Shown: positions 43,833-53,372, numbered from the stretch's first letter. The stretch: DNA of 64,000 nt from Wenyingzhuangia sp. 2_MG-2023 (GCF_030548295.1 NZ_JAUOSB010000008.1:62001-126000); one strand, 5' to 3'. Numbers and translations are program-made. The notes: generated by a model from the sequence alone, not told the origin.

Positions 43833-45164
43833 TTAGTGTTTTTGATGTTGAGGTCCGTGGTAAATGGTTTTTCCTACCAAGACTAAAAATAATAATCCTA
43901 AAAGCATGTAAAGTGCTACAAAACCTAACAAGGTAAATAAAGTGTTTCCTGAAGATACGGTAGGAGAAACTCCATCAACCGTTTTTAACAATCCATAAAC
44001 TAAGTAAGGTTGTCTCCCCAATTCTGCAACATACCAACCTGTTAAATTGGCAATAAAAGGAAACGGGACTAAGAATAAGATAGTCCACAACAAAGGTTTA
44101 AAACTGTACAATTTTTTTCGGTATAAGAATAACATGGAAATTCCCATAATTCCAATAAAAATAGTTCCCAGTCCTACCATAATGTGATAAGAATAATACA
44201 GCGCAGGGATGTTGTCTGGTAATTCACTTTTGTCAAAATGATCCATTCCTATAATTTGCTTGTCCCATTCTTGATAGGTTAAAAAACTTAAGATGTTAGG
44301 AACCGCTATTTTATTGTCTAGTTTTTTTTCTACCATATTAGGTTGTCCAATCAATACAATTTCAGCACCTGCTTCTTCGGTTTCAAAAATTCCTTCCATG
44401 GCAGCAAAAGCTGCAGGTTGGTATTTGGCAACGTTTTTAGCATTTAAATCTCCCGTAGGAAAAGCGACCAAAAGACTTGAAATTAATCCGATAATTACTC
44501 CTGTTTTTAAAAATAATTTTCCGTGAGCTTCGTGTTTTTTAATCAACAAATAAAATGCACCAATACTACCAACTACAAAAGAAGAAGTAACTAAAGAAGC
44601 CATTTGATTGTGCAAAAAAGCAGGCAACAACCAAGGATTGCTAAAAAGTTCTGAAAAATGAGTCAAGACAAATTTTCCGTTTGCTAAAACTTCATATCCT
44701 ACAGGATGTTGCATCCATGCGTTGGTGGCTAAAATTAAATATCCACTTGCCCAAGAACCTAAAAAGACAAAAAATCCGGTTAAAAAATGCAGTTTTTGTC
44801 CCATTAACTTTTCACCAAAAATAAAAAGTGCCAAGAAAGACGATTCTAAGAAAAAAGAAAACGTTCCTTCCATAGCCAAAGTCTGACCGATAATACCTCC
44901 TGTCAATTCAGAAAACTTTGCCCAGTTGGTTCCAAACTGAAACTCCATAGGAATTCCGGTAACCACTCCCATGGTAAAATTGATGGCAAAAATTTTCATG
45001 AAAAATTTAGCAGCATCGTTGTAAATTTCGTTGTTGGATTTTAGATAATACCCTTTGAATAAAATAATAATCAAAGAAAGTCCCATGGTAAGCTGTGGGA
45101 AAATGTAGTGGAATGTAATCGTAAAGGCAAATTGCAGTCGATCGTAAAAAATCATGTCTTCCAT
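43833..45164 (-). CDS. cydA: cytochrome bd ubiquinol oxidase subunit I
   Basis: A 443-residue haem-binding subunit. TITFHYIFPQLTMG near residues 16-29 carries the His ligand of haem d; GTFSFFLESSFLALFIFGE holds the conserved acidic residues; ATNAWMQHPVGYEV is the quinol-proximal block; GWYVAELGRQPYLVYG near residue 370 is the family GRQPW motif with Tyr for Trp. The Q-loop is short. The start could be Met1 or Met4. Used under low oxygen or oxidative stress. Confidence 0.95.
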   Translation of the reverse strand: MEDMIFYDRLQFAFTITFHYIFPQLTMGLSLIIILFKGYYLKSNNEIYNDAAKFFMKIFAINFTMGVVTGIPMEFQFGTNWAKFSELTGGIIGQTLAMEGTFSFFLESSFLALFIFGEKLMGQKLHFLTGFFVFLGSWASGYLILATNAWMQHPVGYEVLANGKFVLTHFSELFSNPWLLPAFLHNQMASLVTSSFVVGSIGAFYLLIKKHEAHGKLFLKTGVIIGLISSLLVAFPTGDLNAKNVAKYQPAAFAAMEGIFETEEAGAEIVLIGQPNMVEKKLDNKIAVPNILSFLTYQEWDKQIIGMDHFDKSELPDNIPALYYSYHIMVGLGTIFIGIMGISMLFLYRKKLYSFKPLLWTILFLVPFPFIANLTGWYVAELGRQPYLVYGLLKTVDGVSPTVSSGNTLFTLLGFVALYMLLGLLFLVLVGKTIYHGPQHQKH

Positions 45165-45357
45165 GTGGAAATAGACTTAGAGTGTTAAAAATTAAATTTA
45201 TTTTAGACAGAAAAGGTTTATAAAACAAGGGATTTCTTGTTTAAAATAATATCAATAAATTTACGGGTTTTGGTTTTTTTAAATGCTACTTTGGTTACAT
45301 AAAATCAACTTTTTTTATAAGATTTTGTACTTTTATAAAAATCTAAATCACAATACT

Positions 45358-46035
45358 ATGTCGATACAAATAGATGCTTCCATTTTTAAGTTTTTAAACT
45401 CGTTAAAAGAAAACAATACTCGTGAATGGTTTGCAGAAAATAAAGCTTGGTTTGATCGGGAAGATGCGCATATGAAATCTTTTTTTGCACAAGTAATGGA
45501 CGGGTTGAAAGAAAATGATGATATAGAAGAAATGAAAGCATACCGTATTTATAGAGATGTACGTTTTTCTAAAGACAAATCACCGTATAAGATTTATAGG
45601 AGTTGTAGTTACAAAAGAGCTACAGAAATGTTAAGAGGTGCATATCACGTAGAGGTAGCACCAGGAGCTTCTTTTATAGCTTGTGGTTTTTGGCAGCCAA
45701 ACAAAGAGGATTTGTATAGAATTAGAAAGGAAATCGAAACAGATGCCAGTGAATTAAATAGCATTATTAATACAGTTGAGATTCAAAAAATATTTAGTGG
45801 TTTTCATAATGGTGAAACTCTAAAAACAGCTCCCAAAGGATTTGATAAAGAACATGAAGCGATAGAGTTACTAAGAAAAAAAGATTTCTTATTGCTAAAA
45901 AAATTCACAGACGAAGAAGTTTTGTCTGTGAATTTTTATGATGATGTTCTGTATGCATTTAGAGCTGTAAGACCCTTTTTAGATTATATGAGCGATGTGT
46001 TGACCACTGATTTAAACGGAGAATCTATTTTTTAG
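45358..46035 (+). CDS. DUF2461 domain-containing protein
   Basis: A 225-residue protein from the ATG giving MSIQIDASIFKFLN, matching the family start; the upstream in-frame segment is AT-rich and hydrophobic and not homologous. Family signature: NNTREWFAENK near residue 20, then AYRIYRDVRFSKDKSPYK near residue 65 and GASFIACGFWQP near residue 105. Cytoplasmic; function unknown. Its 3' end overlaps the convergent CarboxypepD_reg gene by 11 bp, with no terminator between. Confidence 0.9.
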   Translation: MSIQIDASIFKFLNSLKENNTREWFAENKAWFDREDAHMKSFFAQVMDGLKENDDIEEMKAYRIYRDVRFSKDKSPYKIYRSCSYKRATEMLRGAYHVEVAPGASFIACGFWQPNKEDLYRIRKEIETDASELNSIINTVEIQKIFSGFHNGETLKTAPKGFDKEHEAIELLRKKDFLLLKKFTDEEVLSVNFYDDVLYAFRAVRPFLDYMSDVLTTDLNGESIF

Positions 46036-46819
46036 TTTCTTGTTTAGAGGTGTTTCCTTCTCTTACCGCTTTGTGATTTTCGTAACATTCCAAAACAGCT
46101 TCTATCAATTGTAAATCTGTAGCTTTGCTAATAAAATAAGCAGAATAATTGCATTCAGAAAGTGTTTCGGTAAGTTCTGTAGTGTCCATTTGCAAATAAT
46201 CTAAGATTATTTCTCTATCAAATCTGTTGGTTAAAATTTCTCGGGTTGCATCTTTCTCTTTCAACTCTTTTAAATCTCTCAATTTTTTAGGCTTTTTTCC
46301 AAATAGATTGTACACAAAATCTACAGGATTTGTAAGCGCTTGTCCAACACTAAGACCGGAAACAGAATTGTTGTTTTTTCGAATTTCATAAGTTTGGGGA
46401 AGTCCGTTAATATGAATCCTATTGTATTTGTCTTTAGGTACATTTTTAATGTCTATTTCTAAAACTCCTATCAATTTGTGAATTCGCACTTCTTCTAGGT
46501 TTTCTATTTTAGGATGTAGTTCAATATTCAACTCTGTCCCTTTAGACAAATCACGAGTAATTTTTAATTTGATAGACTCAAATCCAATATGAGAGATCAA
46601 TAAAGTATCACTTTCTTGAAGGTCAATTTCAAACAATCCATTTTTGTTAGATATGGTTCCATCTACCTTAGTTATATTCAAAAGGGTGGTTCCTTCTATT
46701 GCGGTACTATCAATAGCGTTTGATATTTTTCCTTTCAAGGTGAATTTCATTAAGTCTTGAGAAAAACCAAACGAGATGGATAAGATGCAAATTATAAAAG
46801 TGATGTAAAATTTTTTCAT
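46025..46819 (-). CDS. exported CarboxypepD_reg-like domain protein
   Basis: A 264-residue secreted protein with a signal peptide ending near residue 20 (GFSQ). Residues 25-105 form a carboxypeptidase regulatory-like (transthyretin-type) beta domain: LKGKISNAIDSTAIEGTTL, then NKNGLFEIDL, then ILISHIGFESIKL (family I-S-H-I-G-F). The C-terminal part is helical and charged, unassigned. Such proteins are common in Bacteroidota near exported enzymes. It heads a run of minus-strand genes with a 114-residue exported protein upstream. Confidence 0.85.
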   Translation of the reverse strand: MKKFYITFIICILSISFGFSQDLMKFTLKGKISNAIDSTAIEGTTLLNITKVDGTISNKNGLFEIDLQESDTLLISHIGFESIKLKITRDLSKGTELNIELHPKIENLEEVRIHKLIGVLEIDIKNVPKDKYNRIHINGLPQTYEIRKNNNSVSGLSVGQALTNPVDFVYNLFGKKPKKLRDLKELKEKDATREILTNRFDREIILDYLQMDTTELTETLSECNYSAYFISKATDLQLIEAVLECYENHKAVREGNTSKQETKK

Positions 46820-46840
46820 TATAGGGTGTTTATGAAATTT

Positions 46841-47185
46841 TTATTCTGTTTCTGGTGAGTCAAAATACTGAAGGTCTTCTTTTTGACATTTCCCTACTGC
46901 AGGTGTAATGTTTACAAATTCTGAACCTTTTGTTCTGTTGTCACCTTTGTTAAAATACCAAAGTGTCAATCGTATTCTTTTTTTGTCTCTGCATCTAAAT
47001 GCATACATCTCAGGATCTGTTTTCCATCCATCGTATCTCAAATCCGATTCCACAACATTTTCTCTGATGGGTATTCTAAAATCTGTAAATATGGATTTCT
47101 TTGAAGGCTCTTCTAAAGTCTCTTCTTGAGAAAACAAAAATGAGCTGTACATACAAATTAATGCACAAAAAATATGTTTATTCAT
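46841..47185 (-). CDS. small exported protein of unknown function
   Basis: A 114-residue protein with a short signal peptide (MNKHIFCALICMYSSFLFSQ). The mature part, about 95 residues, is polar with an ENVVESDLRYDGWK stretch and two Cys (in FRCRDKK and GKCQKED) that could pair. I recognise no family. It lies 21 bp upstream of the CarboxypepD_reg gene and 13 bp downstream of the EEP gene, so it is part of the same transcript. Confidence 0.7.
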   Translation of the reverse strand: MNKHIFCALICMYSSFLFSQEETLEEPSKKSIFTDFRIPIRENVVESDLRYDGWKTDPEMYAFRCRDKKRIRLTLWYFNKGDNRTKGSEFVNITPAVGKCQKEDLQYFDSPETE

Positions 47186-47198
47186 ACTCTCAAATATA

Positions 47199-48206
47199 CT
47201 AATTATTCAAATTTATTCTAGCCATTATCGGATAATGATCAGAAAGTTTCACATTGTAGTTGGCAAAAGAACCAACTTCCATGTTGTTATCGGGCAAAAT
47301 AAAATCAATTCTTAAAGGAAATATATAATTAAAGGTTTTCCCAAAACCTGAACCAGCTTCAACAAACGCATCTTTTCGGTTTTCCATCAAATAGTGGTAA
47401 TTCCAAGAAAAAGCAGTGTTGTTAAAATCTCCTGCAATGATGGTTTTGTAAGGACAATTGTCAATATGGTTTTTTAATAATTTTATTTGTTCAGATTGTT
47501 TTACAAATACATTTCTAAAATGTTTCAATAGTGCTGTATTGTCTTCGTCTCCGTAATATTTTTTTTCGGTTTTCAAGCCAAAAGACTCCATATGTACATT
47601 ATAAATTCGGACTATTTGATCTCTAACTTGCAAGTCTACATAAAGTACATTATTGGCGGTGTTCTTAAAATCTAAAGATCCAGTGTGTATGGGTTTGTAT
47701 TTAGAATAAATAGCCAATTCATTTTGACCTGTTTTTTTTTGACCTACTTTTGGGAGTTTTATTTTAGGGTTTTGTGTGTGGTCGTGTTCTTGAATACAAA
47801 CGATGTCTGCCTGTTGTTTGTTGATGAAATCATAAATTTTTGGTTGAATACTTGGAGAAGGAATCCATTGTGCTCTATTAAAATAACGAACGTTGTATGA
47901 CAATAGTTTTACATCAGTCTGTTTTAGTTCTTCTTTTTTATGGAATGAAAAGAAAGAGTTGATCTGTTTGTAACCAATACCAATTACTAATAAGGAAAGT
48001 AAGAATTGTGGTTTTAGTTTGATGAGCCATAAAATTGCAAAAAAGAAATTCAACCCTAAAAATACAGGATACAGCAGACTTAAAAGATTAATAATAGGAA
48101 ATCTTTCTGGATCTAAATTTGGTATTGCGTAGGTAAGAAGCAATAAAAGTGCAGTGATAGTGTTGAAAAAAAAAAGAATTTTTTCTACAATATTTAAACG
48201 TTTCAT
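47199..48206 (-). CDS. membrane-anchored endonuclease/exonuclease/phosphatase family protein
   Basis: 335 residues; the ATG is preferred to a TTG one codon upstream. The N-terminal 100 residues contain two to three hydrophobic helices. The EEP domain follows: LLSYNVRYFNRAQW, DIVCIQEHDH (catalytic Glu), IYNVHMESFG, IIAGDFNNTAFS (Asp/Asn pair), and SDHYPIMARI at the C-terminus (Asp-His). This Mg-dependent fold serves nucleases and inositol or sphingolipid phosphodiesterases; the substrate is not known. It follows the rhomboid genes by 5 bp. Confidence 0.88.
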   Translation of the reverse strand: MKRLNIVEKILFFFNTITALLLLLTYAIPNLDPERFPIINLLSLLYPVFLGLNFFFAILWLIKLKPQFLLSLLVIGIGYKQINSFFSFHKKEELKQTDVKLLSYNVRYFNRAQWIPSPSIQPKIYDFINKQQADIVCIQEHDHTQNPKIKLPKVGQKKTGQNELAIYSKYKPIHTGSLDFKNTANNVLYVDLQVRDQIVRIYNVHMESFGLKTEKKYYGDEDNTALLKHFRNVFVKQSEQIKLLKNHIDNCPYKTIIAGDFNNTAFSWNYHYLMENRKDAFVEAGSGFGKTFNYIFPLRIDFILPDNNMEVGSFANYNVKLSDHYPIMARINLNN

Positions 48207-48211
48207 CAATG

Positions 48212-49054
48212 TTATTTTTTTCCTTGTTGAAATAGAAAATCTTTTTCGTCTTTAGATAAAGATTCGTATCCAGACTTACTGATCTTATCTAATATTACAT
48301 TTATTTTTTGTTGAGTGTCATGCGTTGTGTCAGCTTTCTTGTTGGTTTTAGACTTGTAAGCTGTTTTTAAAGGACTTTTCTTTTGAAATAATTTTTTAAA
48401 TGGATTGCTGATTTTAAAACTGGTTCCATAATAAATAGCAAGAAAACCATAAAGAGCTCCACCCAAATGTGCCAAATGCCCACCAGTATTATTGTCAGAA
48501 AGACTGATCAAATCAATTCCAATAAAGATAAGTGTAACAATCCAAAGTTTTACAAAACCAATAAATCGAAACTTCAATTCATAATTAGGCATATACGTTG
48601 TCAATCCTACCAAAATAGCCATAATTCCAGAAGAAGCTCCTACCAAGGTTGCACGTGTGTTTTGCAGAGCAGGAAAATAATTGTAAGAAACTAAAAATAA
48701 GACCCCTCCAAAAATAGTTCCCATCAAATAGAAATTTAATAGTTTTTTTGGTGTAAAGTAATCCAAAAACAAATTTCCTATAAAAAACAAGTAAATCAGA
48801 TTGAACAGCAAGTGAAAAAAATCTCCATGTAAAAATCCATATGTTACCACTGTCCATGGTCTTTCTATAAAGTAAGACAAATTAGCGGGCAAAGAAAACC
48901 AATCTAAAAAGAAGTTGTTCTGGTTGTAAAAAAAACTACCCACACCTCCAATAAAATAGGTGAGTATAAAAACTATAATATTCACAAAAATAAGCTTCTC
49001 AACAAGGCTTCCTGTCTGATACTTTTGTTTGAGTTGTGAAAAAATTTGGTTCAT
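48212..49054 (-). CDS. rhomboid intramembrane serine protease
   Basis: 280 residues from the ATG giving MNQIFSQLKQKYQTG; an upstream start would overlap the preceding rhomboid. Six helices are predicted, with FGFLHGDFFHLLFNLIYL (quoted part: GFLHGDFFHLLFN) after helix 1, the nucleophile GASSGI, and the catalytic His in HLAHLGGALYG. The C-terminal cytoplasmic tail of about 80 residues is basic. It is the second of a tandem pair, 1 bp after the first, and is followed by the EEP gene. Confidence 0.9.
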   Translation of the reverse strand: MNQIFSQLKQKYQTGSLVEKLIFVNIIVFILTYFIGGVGSFFYNQNNFFLDWFSLPANLSYFIERPWTVVTYGFLHGDFFHLLFNLIYLFFIGNLFLDYFTPKKLLNFYLMGTIFGGVLFLVSYNYFPALQNTRATLVGASSGIMAILVGLTTYMPNYELKFRFIGFVKLWIVTLIFIGIDLISLSDNNTGGHLAHLGGALYGFLAIYYGTSFKISNPFKKLFQKKSPLKTAYKSKTNKKADTTHDTQQKINVILDKISKSGYESLSKDEKDFLFQQGKK

Positions 49055-49055
49055 G

Positions 49056-49772
49056 TTAATAAATTCTATGTTGATTCTTTTTCCAAACAATGGCAATAAT
49101 CAGACCAATAAGAGCACCACCAACATGTGCAAAATAGGCAGTGTTTACAGGGCTTAAAATAGGTTGACCTGTCAGTCCAGAAATTAAATCTGCAATAATA
49201 ATGATAGGAATAAAATACTTTACCGTTACAGGAATAAAGAAATACAGATAAATTTTAGCATTTGGAAAATACCATGCATAAGCAGCTAACAATCCAAAAA
49301 TAGCTCCAGAAGCTCCTAACAGTCTTGTTCCGTATATAGAGTTTGCAGTTTGTAATGCGGTGTCTTTATAAATTTTGGTTTCGTTAAACAAACTGTAGAT
49401 TTCTTCTTTACTAGCTCCCATATTCATCAAAGAACTTAAAGTGTTGTTAAATTCAAGTTTTCTTTCTAGTAAAAAAATCAAACTAGCTCCAATTCCTGCG
49501 GAGAAATAGAAGAATAAAAACTTTTTTTCTCCCCAAAGTTGAATCATAGGAGTACCAAAAAAATACAATCCCAACATGTTAAAAAACAAATGGCCAATAC
49601 CCGCATGCATAAAAATACCAGTTACAAATTGCCAGTATCTAAACTTAGGATGGTCAAAATAATGTAGGGTAAAAAGTTCAAACAAATCAAATTTTTGAAT
49701 CAATGCGGTTGCTGCAAAAAACAGAACATTGACAATAATGAGGTGTTTTATGGTTTCTTGAATTTTAATCAT
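49056..49772 (-). CDS. rhomboid intramembrane serine protease
   Basis: A 238-residue intramembrane protease. Conserved elements are GIFMHAGIGHLFFNMLGLYFFG (in part: FMHAGIGHLFFNM), the nucleophile motif GASGAIFG, and HVGGALIG with the catalytic His. There is an inserted loop of about 40 residues between helices 3 and 4. It starts 4 bp after mutL and ends 1 bp before the next rhomboid gene, so the three are co-transcribed. It cleaves membrane-protein substrates; none can be named here. Confidence 0.92.
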   Translation of the reverse strand: MIKIQETIKHLIIVNVLFFAATALIQKFDLFELFTLHYFDHPKFRYWQFVTGIFMHAGIGHLFFNMLGLYFFGTPMIQLWGEKKFLFFYFSAGIGASLIFLLERKLEFNNTLSSLMNMGASKEEIYSLFNETKIYKDTALQTANSIYGTRLLGASGAIFGLLAAYAWYFPNAKIYLYFFIPVTVKYFIPIIIIADLISGLTGQPILSPVNTAYFAHVGGALIGLIIAIVWKKNQHRIY

Positions 49773-49776
49773 GTTG

Positions 49777-51666
49777 TTAATCTAAGTTAAAAATTGCATC
49801 CAATTTTTTGGTGTCAATTTTAGTGTATATTTTTTTTCTAAAAGGGGAGATGTTTGCTTCTTTACAGGCAAACAAATCCTGAATTAGATTTTCTTGTTCG
49901 GTGTCAGATAATTTGGTTCCAGTTCTAATTGCCAGAGTTTTTGATAAAGATTTTGCAATCATATCCAACTGGCTAAAACTGTTTTCTTGTATGTCTTGTT
50001 GAAAATCTTCTATCAGTTGTTCAAAAACCATGCTAATCTGACTTTCTGTAATAGTTGTTGGTATTCCAGAAACCACAACAGCATCTTTGGTGATACTTTC
50101 AAATAAAAAACCAGTACTTTCTAATTCTTCTTTGATGTTTTTTAGAATGTGAATTTCTTGAGCACTGTAATTAATATTTATAGGAAACAACAATTGTTGA
50201 CTAGAAGCTTCTTTAACGGTGATATTGGCTAAAAAATTTTCATACAAAACTCTTTGGTGTGCCAAATGTTGGTGAACCAAATAAGTACCTGTGTTTAAAT
50301 TGGATAAAATGTATTTGTTCTGAATTTGAAAAGTGTCTCTAACAAGATTGCTTTCTTTTGTTTCAAACAATTGTGGAGCCAGTTTTTGAGTATCAATTTC
50401 TGTATTGGCTATGGATTCTATTCCGTGATACAAAGCTTCCCAATTCCCTTCTTTCTTTTTAGAAGAAGCATGATTTTCTCTAAAATTGGTTTTAGTATTG
50501 TTTGATGAAGCCAATGGTTTGTTTTTAGTTTCTTCAAAAGGATTGAAATAATTCTCTGTTTTGAAAGGATTAAAATCAGGATCAACTTCTATTTTGGGTG
50601 CTTTTATAGGAGCATCTTTGTATTCGTAAGGTGTTTCTAGATTTTTGTCCTTGGTAAAATCTAAAGAGGGCATCATGTTAAATTGTCCCAAACTATGTTT
50701 TACAGCCGCTCTAATAATTTCGTACAATACTTTTTCATTGTCAAATTTTACTTCTGTTTTGGTAGGGTGAATGTTGATGTCTATAGTATGTGTAGGGACT
50801 TTTAAATATAAAAAATAACCTGGATGATTTCCTCTTTCTAACAATCCGTCAAAAGCAGCGTTGATGGCATGGTGTAAATAAGGACTTTTGATAAAACGAT
50901 CGTTGACAAAAAAGAATTGTTCTCCTCTTTTTTTCTTAGAAAATTCAGGTTTCATAATAAAACCATGCACACTAATAAGGTCTGTTTCCTCATCAATAGG
51001 AATCAAACGTTCGTTGGTTTTATGACCAAAAATATTGACGATACGTTGTTTTAAATTTCCTGAAGGAAGGTTGAAAATTTCTGAATTGTTATGATTCAAA
51101 ACAAAAGCAACGTCAAAATGAACCAAGGCTACTCTTTGAAATTCATCAATAATATGACGTGTTTCTACTGCATCAGACTTTAAAAAGTTTCTACGAGCAG
51201 GAATGTTGAAAAATAAGTTTTTTACCGCTGTATTGGTTCCTGCTGGAATGGTAACCAGTTCTTGGTTGGTAATTTTACTAGCCTCAATATTGATACAAGT
51301 TCCCAACTCCTTATCCGCTAATTTGGTTTTCATTTCTATTTGAGCAATGGCAGCTATAGAAGCCATCGCTTCACCTCTAAAACCTTTGGTGGTTAGGTTG
51401 AACAAATCTTCGGCTTCTCTAATTTTAGAAGTTGCATGTCTTTCAAAACAAAGACGAGCGTCTGTTTCAGACATACCACTACCGTCATCAATAACTTGAA
51501 TAATGGTTTTACCAGCATCTTTCAAAATTAGATGAATATTTTTTGCACCAGCATCTATAGCATTCTCTAAAAGTTCTTTAACTACGGATGCAGGTCTTTG
51601 AACCACCTCACCAGCTGCTATTTGATTGGCTACATGGTCAGGCAATAATTGTATAATGTCAGGCAT
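49777..51666 (-). CDS. mutL: DNA mismatch repair protein MutL
   Basis: A 629-residue GHKL ATPase. N-terminal motifs: ANQIAAGEVVQRPASVVKEL (in part: IAAGEVVQRPASVVKEL), IDAGAK, DDGSGM, RHATSKI, and TKGFRGEAMASI. The C-terminal dimerisation domain starts after residue 430; no clear DQHA(X)2E(X)4E endonuclease motif is visible: the corresponding stretch reads VHQHLAHQRVLYE, a variant. It couples MutS recognition to strand removal. The linker (330-420) is low-complexity and polar. First in a unit with two rhomboid genes. Confidence 0.95.
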   Translation of the reverse strand: MPDIIQLLPDHVANQIAAGEVVQRPASVVKELLENAIDAGAKNIHLILKDAGKTIIQVIDDGSGMSETDARLCFERHATSKIREAEDLFNLTTKGFRGEAMASIAAIAQIEMKTKLADKELGTCINIEASKITNQELVTIPAGTNTAVKNLFFNIPARRNFLKSDAVETRHIIDEFQRVALVHFDVAFVLNHNNSEIFNLPSGNLKQRIVNIFGHKTNERLIPIDEETDLISVHGFIMKPEFSKKKRGEQFFFVNDRFIKSPYLHHAINAAFDGLLERGNHPGYFLYLKVPTHTIDINIHPTKTEVKFDNEKVLYEIIRAAVKHSLGQFNMMPSLDFTKDKNLETPYEYKDAPIKAPKIEVDPDFNPFKTENYFNPFEETKNKPLASSNNTKTNFRENHASSKKKEGNWEALYHGIESIANTEIDTQKLAPQLFETKESNLVRDTFQIQNKYILSNLNTGTYLVHQHLAHQRVLYENFLANITVKEASSQQLLFPININYSAQEIHILKNIKEELESTGFLFESITKDAVVVSGIPTTITESQISMVFEQLIEDFQQDIQENSFSQLDMIAKSLSKTLAIRTGTKLSDTEQENLIQDLFACKEANISPFRKKIYTKIDTKKLDAIFNLD

Positions 51667-51679
51667 TAAAAATTTGGGG

Positions 51680-51964
51680 TTATTTTAGTAAATAGAGCGC
51701 AATACCTGCGAGTATTGTAATGATCAAAGCAAGTCTAAAGTTAGATTTTTGATCTGCTTTTACGTTAGATCGGGTTCTAGACCATTCACCTTTTAAATTG
51801 TTTTTGGACAATGTAACTTGATACTCATCGTCGTTATTGTCTTTGGATCTTTCGTTTTTATAACGTTGTTCCAAAGCTTCCAAACGCTCTTTACGCTCGT
51901 CGTAATAACGAGGTTTGTAATCAAAAACGTAATGACCTGTTGGCTTAAAGGGAGTTTTGAACAT
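51680..51964 (-). CDS. small C-tail-anchored protein upstream of mutL
   Basis: A 94-residue protein with a charged, arginine/lysine-rich N-terminal two thirds (RYYDERKERLEALEQRYK, possibly helical) and one hydrophobic C-terminal segment (LALIITILAGIALYLL), so it should insert by its tail. I recognise no named family. It lies 13 bp upstream of mutL and downstream of a strong ribH terminator, so it probably begins a new transcript that includes mutL. Confidence 0.75.
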   Translation of the reverse strand: MFKTPFKPTGHYVFDYKPRYYDERKERLEALEQRYKNERSKDNNDDEYQVTLSKNNLKGEWSRTRSNVKADQKSNFRLALIITILAGIALYLLK

Positions 51965-51976
51965 AGTGTAAAATAA

Positions 51977-52021
51977 AAAACATTATTGTCAAATTTACGA
52001 AAAATTCGACAATAATGTTTT
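51977..52021 (-). terminator. terminator after ribH
   Basis: A perfect 14-bp stem (51977-51990 with 52008-52021), with a T-rich tail on the minus strand. Confidence 0.85.
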
Positions 52022-52037
52022 GATATTTAAAAGGGAA

Positions 52038-52517
52038 TTATCGTTTGTTTAGCTCTGCCATTTTAATTGCTGCCACTGCACATTCAATACCTTTGTTTCC
52101 TAGTTTTCCTCCAGATCTGTCAATAGATTGTTGTTTGTTATTGTCTGTCAATACACAAAAAATAACGGGAGTATCATATTTAATATTCAAGTCTTTGATT
52201 CCTTGAGTAACTCCATCACAAACAAAGTCAAAATGTTTGGTTTCACCTTGAATCACGTTTCCAATAGCAATGATAGCATCTACATTTCTGCTTTCTAACA
52301 TTTTTTTGCAACCGTAAATCAATTCAAAGCTACCAGGAACTTTCCAGGTAATAATATCTTCTTCTGCCACACCATTGTCTAACAAAGTGTCTATAGCTCC
52401 TAAAGTTAAGTTTTCTGTTATTTCAGGATTCCATTCAGAAGTAACAATTCCAAATCTAAACCCTTTTACATTTGGTAAACTTTCTTTATCGTATGCAGAT
52501 AAATCTGTTGTAGCCAT
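52038..52517 (-). CDS. ribH: 6,7-dimethyl-8-ribityllumazine synthase
   Basis: A 159-residue lumazine synthase. Substrate-binding blocks are FGIVTSEWNPEI near residue 24, WKVPGSFELIYGCKK near residue 60, IAIGNVIQGETKHFDFVCDGVTQG (in part: GNVIQGETKHF), with the catalytic His, and FCVLTDNNKQQSIDRSGG. It condenses the pyrimidinedione with dihydroxybutanone phosphate in riboflavin synthesis and assembles into large shells. The ATG overlaps the stop of the TPR gene as TAATG. No other rib gene is nearby. Confidence 0.96.
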   Translation of the reverse strand: MATTDLSAYDKESLPNVKGFRFGIVTSEWNPEITENLTLGAIDTLLDNGVAEEDIITWKVPGSFELIYGCKKMLESRNVDAIIAIGNVIQGETKHFDFVCDGVTQGIKDLNIKYDTPVIFCVLTDNNKQQSIDRSGGKLGNKGIECAVAAIKMAELNKR

Positions 52518-53296
52518 TAGTTAGCGTATTTAGCTTGGTTTAAATATTTTTCTATGTCTTTAGCTTCAGTAGAAGTAGGGTATTCTTTTTGAATTTTCTC
52601 AAAGTTCTTTTCAGCTTTGCTATAGTCTTTCAAACTCAAAGCTAATTTTCCTGCTTTCATCAAATAAACAGGAGCAACTGCTTTGTTTTCTGTGTTTTGA
52701 GCAGCATCAGAGTAATAGTTCAACGCTTCGTTGCTATCACCATTTGCTAAATAAGCATCTCCAAGACTTCCTGTAATTACCGTATTTAATACTGGGTCTT
52801 TAGTACTTACTTCTTTTAAAAAATCAATTGCTTTGGTGTAATCTTTCAATTGCATGTAAGAAATTCCAGCATAGTATTTAGCCAAATTTCCAGCATCTGT
52901 ACCTCCGTAGTTACTTGCAATATCTAACAATCCGTACTTACCTTCGGCACCTTCTAATGCAACGTTAAACAAAGAAGTATCTTCACTGTCAGATGCTTTT
53001 TTAAATTCTTGTTTTGCAAAAACCAAAGCATTTGCTGCTTCTTTTTCTTTTGGAGCTTGTACAAATTGTGTGTAACCCATGTATCCAAAAATAAGGACAA
53101 CAATAGCAATCAACCCAATAAATAACGGTTTGCTGTTGGTTTCAATCCATTTTTCTGATTTATTTGCAGTTTCGTCTAATGTGTTAAATACTTCTGCAGT
53201 AGTACTGTGCTCTGAGTTTCCTTCGTTGTCTACGATTACTTCTGCATCTTCAACTTCAACCGTCTTCTTGTAACCTCTTTTTTGATATGTAGCCAT
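52517..53296 (-). CDS. tetratricopeptide-repeat membrane protein
   Basis: 259 residues from the ATG giving MATYQKRGYKK; the longer frame runs through the promoter. Residues 1-60 are charged; one membrane helix follows (LFIGLIAIVVLIFGYMGY, near 65-85). The rest, facing the periplasm, carries TPR-like repeats (YAGISYMQLKDYTKAIDFL; DAYLANGDSNEALNYY; KLALSLKDYSKAEKNFEK). This layout resembles YfgM, an ancillary SecYEG/PpiD protein, but the match is by layout. Coupled to ribH. Confidence 0.88.
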   Translation of the reverse strand: MATYQKRGYKKTVEVEDAEVIVDNEGNSEHSTTAEVFNTLDETANKSEKWIETNSKPLFIGLIAIVVLIFGYMGYTQFVQAPKEKEAANALVFAKQEFKKASDSEDTSLFNVALEGAEGKYGLLDIASNYGGTDAGNLAKYYAGISYMQLKDYTKAIDFLKEVSTKDPVLNTVITGSLGDAYLANGDSNEALNYYSDAAQNTENKAVAPVYLMKAGKLALSLKDYSKAEKNFEKIQKEYPTSTEAKDIEKYLNQAKYAN

Positions 53297-53341
53297 GAAA
53301 TATATGGTGTTTTTAATAATTAGTTTTAAATCTGAGTTGGA

Positions 53342-53372
53342 CAAAAATAGTTTTTTTAATCGAATATCAAAA
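53342..53372 (-). promoter_or_regulatory. promoter of the TPR-ribH operon
   Basis: On the minus strand TTTTG (53372-53368) is followed by 18 nt and TATTTTTG (53349-53342). The start codon is 46 nt away. Confidence 0.72.
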
